DNA from: Flavobacterium urumqiense
Lineage (GTDB): Bacteria; Bacteroidota; Bacteroidia; Flavobacteriales; Flavobacteriaceae
Length of the DNA stretch: 64,000 nt
Direction: 5' to 3'
Assembly (NCBI RefSeq): GCF_900108015.1
Contig: NZ_FNVP01000002.1
Location: 310,001 to 374,000, forward strand
The notes under the pieces: generated by a model
Seen by the model: only the letters and a program-made list of their open reading frames with translations
The model's database searches: none
What the model was told of the DNA's origin: nothing
Part shown: positions 46,515 through 55,366 of the stretch, in pieces
Position numbering within the stretch: the first letter of the stretch is position 1
Layout of the letters: every line of letters starts with the position of its first letter
Translations under genes and position numbers: made by a program

Positions 46515-48881
46515 ATGAAAAAGAAAATAACAGTAGGATTTTGGGAATCAATCGCCCGAATTGTTCTTAAAAACAGAATAGTAATACTGGGAGTTATACT
46601 TGCAATAACCGTTTTTCTGGCTCTGCAATGGAAAAACCTGGGTATGACATATACAGAAGCCAATCTGCTTCCTAAAAAACACATTGTAAATCAACAATAC
46701 CAAGACTTTCTAAGCAAATTTGGCGAAGAAGGAAATCTAATTGTAATTGGTTTCAAAGACAAAGCATTTTTTACCCCAAAAGCTTTTGCTGCTTGGAATG
46801 AATTAATGACCGGCTTGAAAAATTCCAAAGAAGTGGAATTGGTTGTTTCTTTGAATGATTTAAAAAAATTAGAGAAAAATGAAACGGCAGAAAAATTTGA
46901 ATTAGTTCCTCTTATTGATCAAAAACAGACCGTAAATCCTGCTTATTTAGAGAAAATAAAAAACGAATTATTCAACAATCTTCCTTTCTATGAAGGATTG
47001 TTATTTAATAAACAATCGGGAAGCATTCGTTCAGCAATTTATTTAAACAAGAAAATTGTCAATACTGCTGCTCGAAAAACTTTCATTATCGAAAACCTAG
47101 TTCCTAAAATTGAGAAATTCGAGAAAACTACCGGAATTGATCTTCGCGTTTCGGGAATGCCTTACATCAGAACTATAAATGCCGAGAATATGAAAGGCGA
47201 AATCGGACTGTTTATTGGTGCGGCTTTGTTCATTACTTCTTTGATTTTCTTTTTATTCTTCCGCTCGTTTAGAGCAACATTTATCTCGATGTGTATTTTG
47301 CTTATTGGAGTAATGTGGTCTTTTGGAACGCTTGGTTTATTCCATTACAAAATCACCATTTTAACGGCTATAATTCCGCCATTAATTATTGTCATTGGAA
47401 TTACAAACTGTATTTTCCTTATCAATAAATACCAGCAGGAAATAAAAATCCACCACAATCAGGCCAAAGCTTTGCAACGTGTGATTTCTAAAATTGGTGT
47501 TTCTACACTGATGACGAATCTGACAACTGCAGCAGGTTTTGCCACGTTTATGATTACGGGGAACGATTTACTTTTCGAATTTGGGTTAGTAACCTCCATA
47601 AACGTCATTTCCGTTTATCTACTTACCTTAGCTGTTGTGCCTATTATTTATAGTTTCATGCCTTTGCCAAAGGAAAAACACTTATATCATTTAACCAAAA
47701 ATTACATTTCAACTTTATTGAATTGGGTGGAAAATATCGTAAAATACAAACGAAAAACTGTTTATATCATTTATGCCTTACTATTGGTATTTAGCGTAAT
47801 TGGAGTTTCACAAATGAAAGTTTCGGGAAGTTTGATTGGCGAGATGCCAAAAAGCGCTTCTTTCTTTAAAGATATTGTCTTTTTCGAAAAAGAATTCAAC
47901 GGAGTTATGCCACTGGAGATTATGATTAACACCAAACGCAAAAAAGGGGTTATGAAATTATCTACTATGAAAAAAATGGACGAGTTGCAAAAGACCATTT
48001 CGGAAATTCCCGAATTGTCAAAACCGATTTCCATTGTAAATTTGGTTAAATATTCTAAGCAGGCGTATTACAACGGAAACCCGGAATATTACGAATTACC
48101 CACTTCGCAAGAACAGGCATTCATCCTTTCGTATGCCAAAAATGCAACTAAAAACACCAAAGAGAATTTGATGAAAAGCTACGTTGATTCTACAGGACAA
48201 TATGCCAGAATTACGACTTTCATGAAAGACATTGGGACCAAAGAAATGGCAAAAGTGGAAAGTAAACTACATCAAAAAATTGACAAAATTTTTCCAAAAG
48301 ACCGTTATGAAGTGACGCTTACCGGAAAAGCACTAGTTTTCCAAAAAGGAACTTCCTACTTGATAAACAACCTTATTGAGTCGCTTATTTTTGCCATTTT
48401 ATTGATTGCGGGATTAATGACTTATTTATTCAGATCCGGAAAAATGGTATTGGCTTCCGTGATCACCAATATTTTACCGCTTTGCATCACCTCCGGGTTG
48501 ATGGGTTATTTTGGTATTCCGCTGAAACCTTCAACGATTTTGGTTTTCAGCATTGCGTTTGGAATTTCGGTGGATAACGCGATTCAGTTTATGGCAAAAT
48601 ACCGTCTGGACTTACTACAAAATAAAGGAAAGGTCAAAAAATCTGTATTTAGTGCCTTACGTGAAACGGGAATCAGTACATTTTATACCTCCATTGTATT
48701 GATTTTTGGGTTTGCCATTTTTACTTTATCTAGTTTTAGCGGAACTATTGCCCTTGGCGGTCTGATTTCTTGTACTTTATTGTTCGCCATGTTTTCTAAC
48801 TTGTTGGTTTTACCAGCATTAGTATTAACATTTGAGAAAAAAAGAGCTAAAAAAGAAGATTTTATTGAAGAACTTAATTAA
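46515..48881 (+). CDS. RND/MMPL-family membrane exporter
   Basis: A 788-residue protein with two repeats of one helix, a periplasmic domain and five helices. Helix 1 (about 20-40) is followed by a loop to about 235. Helices 2-6 follow (IGLFIGAALFITSLIFFLF etc.), then repeat two, with LLIAGLMTYLFRSGKM and SIAFGISVDNAIQFMAKYRLDL. The pattern GISVDNAIQF is that of MMPL/HpnN transporters, which move lipids or hopanoids. No membrane-fusion protein is adjacent. The exact cargo is unknown. Confidence 0.88.
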   Translation: MKKKITVGFWESIARIVLKNRIVILGVILAITVFLALQWKNLGMTYTEANLLPKKHIVNQQYQDFLSKFGEEGNLIVIGFKDKAFFTPKAFAAWNELMTGLKNSKEVELVVSLNDLKKLEKNETAEKFELVPLIDQKQTVNPAYLEKIKNELFNNLPFYEGLLFNKQSGSIRSAIYLNKKIVNTAARKTFIIENLVPKIEKFEKTTGIDLRVSGMPYIRTINAENMKGEIGLFIGAALFITSLIFFLFFRSFRATFISMCILLIGVMWSFGTLGLFHYKITILTAIIPPLIIVIGITNCIFLINKYQQEIKIHHNQAKALQRVISKIGVSTLMTNLTTAAGFATFMITGNDLLFEFGLVTSINVISVYLLTLAVVPIIYSFMPLPKEKHLYHLTKNYISTLLNWVENIVKYKRKTVYIIYALLLVFSVIGVSQMKVSGSLIGEMPKSASFFKDIVFFEKEFNGVMPLEIMINTKRKKGVMKLSTMKKMDELQKTISEIPELSKPISIVNLVKYSKQAYYNGNPEYYELPTSQEQAFILSYAKNATKNTKENLMKSYVDSTGQYARITTFMKDIGTKEMAKVESKLHQKIDKIFPKDRYEVTLTGKALVFQKGTSYLINNLIESLIFAILLIAGLMTYLFRSGKMVLASVITNILPLCITSGLMGYFGIPLKPSTILVFSIAFGISVDNAIQFMAKYRLDLLQNKGKVKKSVFSALRETGISTFYTSIVLIFGFAIFTLSSFSGTIALGGLISCTLLFAMFSNLLVLPALVLTFEKKRAKKEDFIEELN

Positions 48882-48918
48882 GTTTTTTTAGGAGCTATTT
48901 CCCGCTATTCATTTCAAT

Positions 48919-48972
48919 CTTTCTACTCCTGAACTTGTTTCATTATCCTGAAACAAGTTTAGGAGTAGAAAG
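48919..48972. repeat. Long hairpin in the left repeat copy
   Basis: A 54 bp hairpin with arms starting CTTTCTACTCCT and ending AGGAGTAGAAAG, one mismatch, 6 nt loop. It contains CCTGAACTTGTTTCA and its complement; a CCTGAACTTGTTTCAGG motif is, as I recall, a common interspersed Bacteroidota repeat. Confidence 0.8.
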
Positions 48973-49083
48973 GATTTTCATTGTTATCGGGGCTAAGGGA
49001 TTGCGGTCGCCTACAAATTATTTAGTTTCCTATTTATGCCGTTAAGCACGAAATAGTGGTAGCAATCTTAAGCACTCAAAGCA

Positions 49084-49142
49084 TTTGTCCCGTTAAGGAC
49101 TAAGCCAATTTAAGTAATATGTATAGTCCCTAACGGGACAAA
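49084..49142. repeat. Inverted repeat TTTGTCCCGTTA in the asnS upstream region
   Basis: TTTGTCCCGTTAAGGACTA (49084-49102) and its complement at 49124-49142 differ by one base and enclose a 21 nt loop. A related CCCTACGGGAT lies at about 49181-49191. It resembles a second interspersed repeat family, nested inside the larger element. Confidence 0.75.
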
Positions 49143-49353
49143 AGAAAAGAATCGTACATTTTTCTACAAATATAAAATCCCTACGGGATAAAATTATAAT
49201 CAATTAAGGTTAAAAAAAACAGCGAAGGAAATTCCTCCAAATCTTTCTGAAAAATCCCAATTTTCCCATTCGTTTAGCCCTGATAGCAGCGGCATCCTTT
49301 TACTTTTTTCCTTTGAAAAGTAAAAGATATAGCGAATAGCGGGAAATAGCTCC

Positions 49354-49378
49354 TCACTTCGACTAGCTCAGTGCGACA
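49354..49378. repeat. CACTTCGACT...AGTGCGACA interspersed motif
   Basis: A short imperfect palindrome (CACTTCGACT, AGCTCAGTGCGACA). This resembles the widespread CACTGAGC-GTCGAAGTG repeat of bacterial intergenic DNA. It abuts the right end of the larger element. Confidence 0.5.
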
Positions 49379-49395
49379 ATTACAAACAAATGATT

Positions 49396-49403
49396 TATAT
49401 TTG
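49396..49403 (+). promoter_or_regulatory. -7 element for asnS
   Basis: TATATTTG, an exact match to TAnnTTTG, 45 bp before the ATG at 49449 and just downstream of the repeat element. Confidence 0.6.
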
Positions 49404-49448
49404 CAATTCGGACACAAGACAATTTTCAATATCAATTATATAATTAAA

Positions 49449-50885
49449 ATGAGACATACAAAAGTTAAAGACCTATTAAACAGTACCACGACGCTTCATG
49501 AAGTAAATGCAAAAGGATGGGTGAGAACTTTTAGAAACAATCAATTTATTGCCTTAAACGATGGTTCGACCATTGATAATATACAGTGTGTTGTCGATTT
49601 TGAGAACACGCCAGATGAAACTTTGAAGAGAATTACCACCGGAGCAGCAATATCTGTAACAGGAACTTTGGTAGAAAGTAAAGGCGCCGGACAAAAATTT
49701 GAAATTCAGGTGGCTAAGCTGGAAATTCTTGGAGACTCCGATGCGGAGAAATTCCCCATACAACCTAAAAATAAACCGAGTTTGGATTTCTTGCGTGAAA
49801 ATGCGCATTTAAGAGTTCGTACCAATATGTTTGGCGCCATAATGAGAGTGCGTTCCGTATTGTCATTTGCCGTTCACAGTTATTTTCAAGAGAAAGGTTT
49901 TGTGTATGTGAATACGCCAATCATCACGGGATCGGATGCTGAAGGTGCCGGTGAAATGTTCAAAGTTACCGCTTTGCCATTTGAAGGAACACCAAGAACC
50001 GAAGACGGAAAAGTAAATTATAAGGAAGATTTCTTTGGAAAAGAAACGAACCTTACGGTTTCGGGACAACTGGAAGGAGAAACTTTTGCAATGGCTTTGG
50101 GTCAGATTTATACTTTTGGACCAACATTTAGAGCCGAAAACTCGAATACTTCCCGCCATCTTGCGGAATTTTGGATGATTGAGCCGGAAGTGGCTTTCAA
50201 TGATTTGAATGACAACATGGATTTGGCCGAAGATTTTATTCAATACGTAATCAAATACACAATGGACAAATGTCCTGAGGATTTGAAATTCCTTGAAGGA
50301 AGATTGTTGGATGAAGAGAAATCGAAACCAGTTGCAGAAAGAAGTGAAATGCCTCTTTTGGAAAAATTAAACTTTGTTTTGGAAAACAATTTCAAACGTG
50401 TTTCATACACGGAAGCAATTGATATTTTAAGAGATTGTACGCCAAATAAAAAGAAAAAATTCAACTACATCATCAACGAATGGGGTGCTGATTTACAATC
50501 AGAGCACGAGCGTTATTTGGTGGAAAAACACTTTAAATGTCCCGTAATCTTGTTTGATTACCCGGCAAATATCAAAGCATTTTACATGCGTTTGAACGAA
50601 GACGGAAAAACAGTTCGCGCAATGGATATCCTTTTCCCGGGGATTGGAGAAATCGTGGGAGGTTCTCAAAGAGAAGAGCGTTTTGATGTTTTGGTGGAAA
50701 AAATGAAAGCCTTAGGAATCGACGAAGAAGAATTGTGGTGGTACCTTGATACGCGAAGATTCGGTTCAGCAGTTCACTCTGGTTTTGGACTTGGATTCGA
50801 AAGATTGGTATTATTTGTAACAGGAATGACAAACATTCGTGATGTAATTCCTTTTCCAAGAACGCCAATGAATGCGGAATTTTAG
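49449..50885 (+). CDS. asnS: Asparaginyl-tRNA synthetase
   Basis: A 478-residue class IIb synthetase. An N-terminal OB-fold anticodon domain (about 1-115; [22 protein letters not shown]) precedes the catalytic domain. Motif 2 is [20 protein letters not shown] and motif 3 is [20 protein letters not shown] 26 codons upstream is in frame, but the promoter (49396-49403) and the normal [10 protein letters not shown] start favour 49449. Confidence 0.96.
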   Translation: MRHTKVKDLLNSTTTLHEVNAKGWVRTFRNNQFIALNDGSTIDNIQCVVDFENTPDETLKRITTGAAISVTGTLVESKGAGQKFEIQVAKLEILGDSDAEKFPIQPKNKPSLDFLRENAHLRVRTNMFGAIMRVRSVLSFAVHSYFQEKGFVYVNTPIITGSDAEGAGEMFKVTALPFEGTPRTEDGKVNYKEDFFGKETNLTVSGQLEGETFAMALGQIYTFGPTFRAENSNTSRHLAEFWMIEPEVAFNDLNDNMDLAEDFIQYVIKYTMDKCPEDLKFLEGRLLDEEKSKPVAERSEMPLLEKLNFVLENNFKRVSYTEAIDILRDCTPNKKKKFNYIINEWGADLQSEHERYLVEKHFKCPVILFDYPANIKAFYMRLNEDGKTVRAMDILFPGIGEIVGGSQREERFDVLVEKMKALGIDEEELWWYLDTRRFGSAVHSGFGLGFERLVLFVTGMTNIRDVIPFPRTPMNAEF

Positions 50886-51148
50886 ATTTTACTACGAAGT
50901 TTTTTGCCGCAAAGGCGCTAAGACATTACGTTTTTTTTTGTAAAGTTGGAAAGAGGTTTTGCCGCAAAGACGCTAAGACACTAAGTTTTTTGATGTGATG
51001 AATGAAAATTAAAAAAATATAAAACTAAAAAAAAGGTTTTGCCGCACAGGCACTAAGACACTAAGTTTTTTAATGTGATGAATGAAAATTAAAAACTTTT
51101 GTAAAACTGAAAAGAGGTTTTACGTAAAGACATTAAGACTCAAAAAAA
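50886..51148. repeat. Tandem array of TTTTGCCGCAAAG repeats after asnS
   Basis: Four degenerate copies start near 50898, 50953, 51034 and 51114. The last three are spaced about 80 bp. The core is TTTTGCCGCAAAGACGCTAA, followed by GACACTAAG and, in copies 2 and 3, a shared tail TGTGATGAATGAAAATTAAAA. No gene is seen in this interval. An opposite-orientation copy (CTTAGTTCCTTCGTGGC, 51215-51231) and the array at 51663-51767 belong to the same family. Confidence 0.85.
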
Positions 51149-51262
51149 TTCCAAAAAAACTATTTTTTTATCTGTGTTTTTGTGATAAACTATTTTAGAT
51201 AAAGGGATTTGCGACTTAGTTCCTTCGTGGCAAAAAAAAGTTAGTGGTAAAAAAAATAAAAT

Positions 51263-51657
51263 ATGATTACAGAAAGAACTGAAGCCATTGCTAGAATAGT
51301 TGTTAATTCGGCTTTTAAAGTTCATAAAGAACTTGGACCTGTTTATTGGAAAGAGTTTATGAAATTTGTTTGGCACACCAAATCAGTAAAGCGGGTCTTG
51401 ATGTAAAAAGACAAATTGACATTCCCATTGTTTACGATGGCATTGAATTTAGTAAAGGTTTACGACTCGATTTATTAGTTGAAGATTCTATTATCGTAGA
51501 AGTAAAAGCAGTAGAACAAGTAAATCCGGTTTGGGAAGCTCAAATTATCAGCCATTTAAAATTGCTAAATAAAGATTTAGGATTTTTTATTAATTTCAAT
51601 TTTCCATTAATAAAAAGTGGTATTCGAAGATTTATTAACACAAAAAAGAATTATTAA
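51263..51657 (+). pseudogene. Frameshifted GxxExxY-family gene (PD-(D/E)XK nuclease-like)
   Basis: The first frame from ATG 51263 gives MITERTEAIARIVVNSAFKVHKELGP, then goes wrong. The +1 neighbour frame picks up at about 51341 with YEICLAHQISKAGLDVKRQID, then VYDGIEFSKGLRLDLLVEDSIIVEVKAVEQVNPV and NFNFPLIKSGIRRF. Together they form one complete GxxExxY protein of about 130 residues. A missing base near GGACCTG (about 51335-51342) explains the break, since family members read GPGLLES there. The E-V-K-A and RLDLLV motifs of the PD-(D/E)XK fold are intact. It is flanked by short repeats. Confidence 0.85.
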
Positions 51658-51662
51658 TAAAC

Positions 51663-51767
51663 TTAACTCCTTTGTGTCTGTAAAAATTAAATAAAAAAAA
51701 CTTTGTGCCTTGTTATTATAAAAATTATGTAAAAACTTTGTGTCTTTGCGTCCTAGTGGCAAAAAAG
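51663..51767. repeat. Opposite-orientation repeat copies after GxxExxY
   Basis: CTCCTTTGTGTCTG, ACTTTGTGCCTTG and ACTTTGTGTCTTTGCGTCC followed by AGTGGCAAAAAA are three degenerate copies of the same family as 50898-51148, on the other strand. They sit between GxxExxY and rpoN. Confidence 0.75.
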
Positions 51768-51789
51768 CAAATAAATTAGTGCCTTAAAT

Positions 51790-53256
51790 ATGCTAAAGCA
51801 ATTCTTAAATTTAAAATTATCCCAAAAATTATCTCCTCAACAAATACAGTTGATGAAGTTAATTCAATTGCCTACGCAAGCTTTTGAACAACGTTTATTG
51901 GAAGAAATGAACGAAAATCCAGCACTAGAGGCAGGAAAAGAAGAAGATGATTATGAAAAGGACGAATTCGAAAACGAAGATTATGACGATTATGACGATG
52001 CCGAATCGGAGCGAATCGATGCCGAAGACATTAATATCGACGAATATTTAAGCAACGACGACACACCCGATTATAAAACACAAGCAAATAATTACAGTGA
52101 TGATGACGATGAGCGCGAAACGCCTTTCGCCGCTCCGGTAAGTTTCCATCAGGATTTAATCAATCAATTGAATACTTTCATCCTGAATGATGAAGAGCGC
52201 GAAATTGCTGAATTTCTGGTAGGAAGTATTGACGATATGGGTTATATCCGTCGCAGCGTGCCTGATATGGTGGACGATATGGCATTTACCCAAGGAATTT
52301 ACACCGATGAGAAAACGGTAGAAAGAATGTTACAAGTCATTCACGAATTGGAACCATCAGGTGTGGGCGCACGCGATTTGCAGGAATGTTTGTTGTTGCA
52401 ATTGAAACACAAAACACCAACAGAATATGTGGAATTAGCCACTGATATCATCGAAAATCAGTTTGATGCGTTTACCAAAAAACATTACGATAAATTAATT
52501 CAAAAATACAATGTTTCGAATGAGCAACTTAAAAAAGCCATTAACGAAATAGAAAAACTGAATCCAAAACCAGGCGGATCTTTTACCGGAAACAATAAAG
52601 TTACCGAAAATGTAGTCCCTGATTTTGCCATCAGAATTGTAGATGGTGAACTCGAACTGACCTTAAACGGCCGAAATGCTCCTTCTCTGCATGTTTCTAA
52701 AGATTATCAGGAAATGATGCAAACGTATAAGAGTTCCCGTGATAAATCAGCACAGCAAAAAGATGCAGTGCAGTTTATCAAACAAAAACTAGATTCGGCT
52801 AAATGGTTTATCGATGCGATACGTCAACGTCAGGAAACACTTTATGTAACCATGAATGCGATTATGCATTATCAGAGCGACTATTTCCTTGAAGGCGACG
52901 AAACCAAGTTAAAACCGATGATTTTAAAAGACATTGCCGATATGGTGGGTCTGGATATTTCGACCATTTCACGTGTGGCCAACAGCAAATATGTGGAAAC
53001 GCCTTATGGCACGAAACTGATCAAGGAATTCTTCTCGGAAGCGATGAAAAATGATCAAGGGGAAGATGTTTCTACACTGGAAATCAAGAAAATTCTTCAG
53101 AATATTATTGAAGAGGAAGATAAGAAAAAACCACTTCCGGACGATCAACTAGCTGAAATTCTAAAAGAAAAAGGCTATCCTATCGCCAGAAGAACGATTG
53201 CAAAATACAGAGAACAACTCGATATTCCGGTGGCGAGAATGAGGAAGAAAATGTAA
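51790..53256 (+). CDS. rpoN: RNA polymerase sigma-54 factor
   Basis: A 488-residue sigma-54. Region I (1-45; LSQKLSPQQIQLMKLIQLP) binds activator, an acidic region II (about 50-115) follows, then the core-binding region, an HTH (LKDIADMVGLDISTISRVANSKYVETP) and the RpoN box ARRTIAKYR (466-474). It directs transcription with ATP-dependent activators. No activator gene is nearby. It ends before a strong bidirectional terminator facing tdk. Confidence 0.97.
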   Translation: MLKQFLNLKLSQKLSPQQIQLMKLIQLPTQAFEQRLLEEMNENPALEAGKEEDDYEKDEFENEDYDDYDDAESERIDAEDINIDEYLSNDDTPDYKTQANNYSDDDDERETPFAAPVSFHQDLINQLNTFILNDEEREIAEFLVGSIDDMGYIRRSVPDMVDDMAFTQGIYTDEKTVERMLQVIHELEPSGVGARDLQECLLLQLKHKTPTEYVELATDIIENQFDAFTKKHYDKLIQKYNVSNEQLKKAINEIEKLNPKPGGSFTGNNKVTENVVPDFAIRIVDGELELTLNGRNAPSLHVSKDYQEMMQTYKSSRDKSAQQKDAVQFIKQKLDSAKWFIDAIRQRQETLYVTMNAIMHYQSDYFLEGDETKLKPMILKDIADMVGLDISTISRVANSKYVETPYGTKLIKEFFSEAMKNDQGEDVSTLEIKKILQNIIEEEDKKKPLPDDQLAEILKEKGYPIARRTIAKYREQLDIPVARMRKKM

Positions 53257-53362
53257 GATTGTTGATTTGAAATTTAGTGTTTCTAAATAAAGCTTTGTAA
53301 TCATCTGTTTTTATTGTGCAGTTTTTCTCTAAAGTATTGAAAAAATAAAATAATGTTTCTGT

Positions 53363-53413
53363 AAAATGACAAACCCTTTCGAAGTTTAAAACTCCGAAAG
53401 GGTTTGTCATTTT
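53363..53413. terminator. Bidirectional terminator between rpoN and tdk
   Basis: Arms AAAATGACAAACCCTTTC and GAAAGGGTTTGTCATTTT around an inner, partly paired AGTTT/AAACT loop. The long perfect stem may also be a repeat of a widely used type. Confidence 0.88.
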
Positions 53414-53493
53414 CAGTACCTACTATACTTTCAATCTAGTTTCGACTCCCTCTCCCTTGGCGAGTCCTGAAGCATAGGGAAGGGAATGGATTT

Positions 53494-54087
53494 TTATTTT
53501 TTCTCTTCATCCTTCCGCATCGCGTGATAATACGCGGCACGACTCAACGGTTCATATTCTTCGGTTTCGCCCAGCATGACCAATTTGTCATTATCGGTTT
53601 TACGGAAACTGTAATTCGCCAGATTTCCGGTGCGTGTACATACGGCGTGAACTTTGGTAACATATTCTGCAGTAGCCATCAATGCAGGCATTGGACCAAA
53701 AGGATTCCCCTTGAAATCCATATCCAATCCGGCAACAATTACTCGGATTCCCTGATTGGCCAAATCGTTACAAATTTTGACAATTTCGTCATCAAAAAAC
53801 TGTGCTTCATCAATTCCTACCACATCGCAACCTTGCGCCAAAATAGCAATATTTGCGGCGGCTGGAACCGGTGTGGAACGGATTTCATTGGCGTCATGCG
53901 AAACTACCATATCGTCATGATAGCGTGTATCAATTTCAGGTTTGAAAATCTCTACTTTTTGCTTGGCAAATTGCGCTCTTTTCAAACGGCGGATGAGTTC
54001 CTCGGTTTTACCCGAAAACATGGAGCCGCAAATGACTTCGATCCAACCAAATTGTTCTTTATGATTTACTGTATTTTCGAGAAACAT
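53494..54087 (-). CDS. tdk: Thymidine kinase
   Basis: A 197-residue type II thymidine kinase making dTMP from thymidine in salvage. The P-loop is GSMFSGKTEELIRR (21-34). DEAQFF and the lasso/zinc region CTRTGNLANYSFRK are normal. Minus strand, converging on rpoN, divergent from the acidic protein gene. Confidence 0.96.
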   Translation of the reverse strand: MFLENTVNHKEQFGWIEVICGSMFSGKTEELIRRLKRAQFAKQKVEIFKPEIDTRYHDDMVVSHDANEIRSTPVPAAANIAILAQGCDVVGIDEAQFFDDEIVKICNDLANQGIRVIVAGLDMDFKGNPFGPMPALMATAEYVTKVHAVCTRTGNLANYSFRKTDNDKLVMLGETEEYEPLSRAAYYHAMRKDEEKK

Positions 54088-54152
54088 TTTGTATTTTTCT
54101 GACTTAAAAAATGAATAGTTTTTATTACTTTGTGATGGTAATAAACCGACTT

Positions 54153-54196
54153 AAAAATGTTATACTTTTACGTCGTTTCAAAAGTATAACATTTTT
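54153..54196. repeat. Perfect 17-bp inverted repeat between tdk and the acidic protein gene
   Basis: AAAAATGTTATACTTTT (54153-54169) and its exact complement (54180-54196) enclose a 10 nt loop. It looks like a terminator but lies between two divergent genes, where no transcript needs ending. It could be an operator or a leftover element. Confidence 0.8.
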
Positions 54197-54285
54197 ATTA
54201 AAGGTTACTTCTTCCTTCGGTTAAATAAAACTCAGGAAGAAATTTATTAAAAAAGACCCGCCTAACACACTATAATTTCAAAGTC

Positions 54286-55269
54286 ATGAAAAAAAAATTG
54301 GAAGCCGATTTAATCAGCATTGCACACAGAATATTACAGCTAAAAAATAAATCTGATATCAATCAATTATATTTGGAAACGCAGAAATTATACGAAAAAC
54401 TTTCTGTCTTGCGATTTGTAGAGGAACATTTTGGCGATGTAAAACCAACAATTGGCACAATTGAAATTGAAAAACAAATAGAACAGGCTTTCAATAAAGA
54501 GGAATCGGCACAACTAGATATAAGAAAAGTAATTGATGAAGTAAAAGAAGAAGTTGTTGAAACGCCTTTGGAACAAAAAACAGAAACTACTGGCATATTG
54601 CAGCCTGCAACAAATATCGTTGTCGATGAAGTAATTTCGGAAGAAGAAGTTATTGAAACGCCAATAGAGGAAGAGGAAGAAATTGATGAATTAGTTACAG
54701 ACGGAGAAATCCTAACAGACGGAACAACAGAACCTGAAACTGCTCCATTCATTCCTGCATTCAATTTAGAAACGCCAGAGGAAACTGAAATTGAGGAACC
54801 AAAGAAAGATGTTAAAATTGAAGCACCAAAGAAAAATGAGGCTGTACAAATTTCTTTCGAAGATTTATTAGGAGGAAATTACCATGACACCCAGTTCGTA
54901 AAAGTGCAACAAATTGAAAATATTCCTACTGCAGTGGTTATCGAAACTCCAAAAGAAATTGTTGCTGAGGAAGAAAAAGCGATTCCCGCAAAAGAAGAAA
55001 CTGCGGAACCAAAAACAGTTTCGTTAAACGAAAAATTAGCTAAGGGCATCAATATCGATTTGAATGATCGCATTGCATTTACAAAGCATCTTTTTGGCAA
55101 TAGCAGTGAGGATTACAACCGTGTTTTAAATCAATTAATTACGTTTGACACGTTCTACGAAACCAGAGATTTCATTCTGGATATGGTTAAACCGGATTAC
55201 AACAACTGGGAAGGAAAAGAGGATTATGAAGATCGCTTCATGGATATTATTGAGAAAAAATTCCTTTAA
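54286..55269 (+). CDS. Conserved Bacteroidota protein with acidic linker, function unknown
   Basis: A 327-residue soluble protein. The N-terminal helical domain (about 1-65; ADLISIAHRILQLKNKSDINQLYLETQKL) is joined by a long Glu-rich, probably disordered linker (about 85-190) to a conserved short motif ISFEDLLGG and a C-terminal helical domain (about 255-327; NDRIAFTKHLFGNSSEDYNRVLNQL, DFILDMVKPDYNNWEGKEDY). No catalytic residues are recognised. As I recall the two-domain layout recurs in Flavobacteria. It precedes rsmI with 97 bp between. Confidence 0.7.
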   Translation: MKKKLEADLISIAHRILQLKNKSDINQLYLETQKLYEKLSVLRFVEEHFGDVKPTIGTIEIEKQIEQAFNKEESAQLDIRKVIDEVKEEVVETPLEQKTETTGILQPATNIVVDEVISEEEVIETPIEEEEEIDELVTDGEILTDGTTEPETAPFIPAFNLETPEETEIEEPKKDVKIEAPKKNEAVQISFEDLLGGNYHDTQFVKVQQIENIPTAVVIETPKEIVAEEEKAIPAKEETAEPKTVSLNEKLAKGINIDLNDRIAFTKHLFGNSSEDYNRVLNQLITFDTFYETRDFILDMVKPDYNNWEGKEDYEDRFMDIIEKKFL

Positions 55270-55366
55270 AAAGTTCTGGATTATAGAAACTAGCACTTTT
55301 TTGCTAATTCTTGAAATACGCTTTTAGTATTTTATTTAATATTACTACAACATCGGTTTACATTTT

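Larger units (their letters stand above)
48882..49354. repeat. Composite repeat element between MMPL gene and asnS
   Basis: The interval is bounded by a perfect 21 bp inverted repeat (AGGAGCTATTTCCCGCTATTC at 48890-48910, complement at 49334-49354). Each end continues in the same order toward the centre: an internal hairpin, then a GGAT segment and a GGGGCTA/GGGCTA motif (48989-48995 and, inverted, 49275-49280). The two ends therefore look like two opposed copies of one element about 80-105 bp long. No coding gene lies here. Confidence 0.8.

Noticed and set aside
49371..49448. N-terminal extension of asnS from a TTG
   Set aside because: The extension would include the promoter element at 49396-49403 and is not like known AsnRS N-termini.
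50898..51148. CRISPR array
   Set aside because: Copies are degenerate and the intervening tails are similar to each other, not unique spacers.
53524..54102. 192-residue reading frame opposite tdk
   Set aside because: It is the complement of the clear thymidine kinase gene, with no start context or family-like motif.
54363..54764. Ser-rich 133-residue reading frame opposite the acidic protein
   Set aside because: The Ser richness is simply the complement of Glu-coding codons on the other strand.
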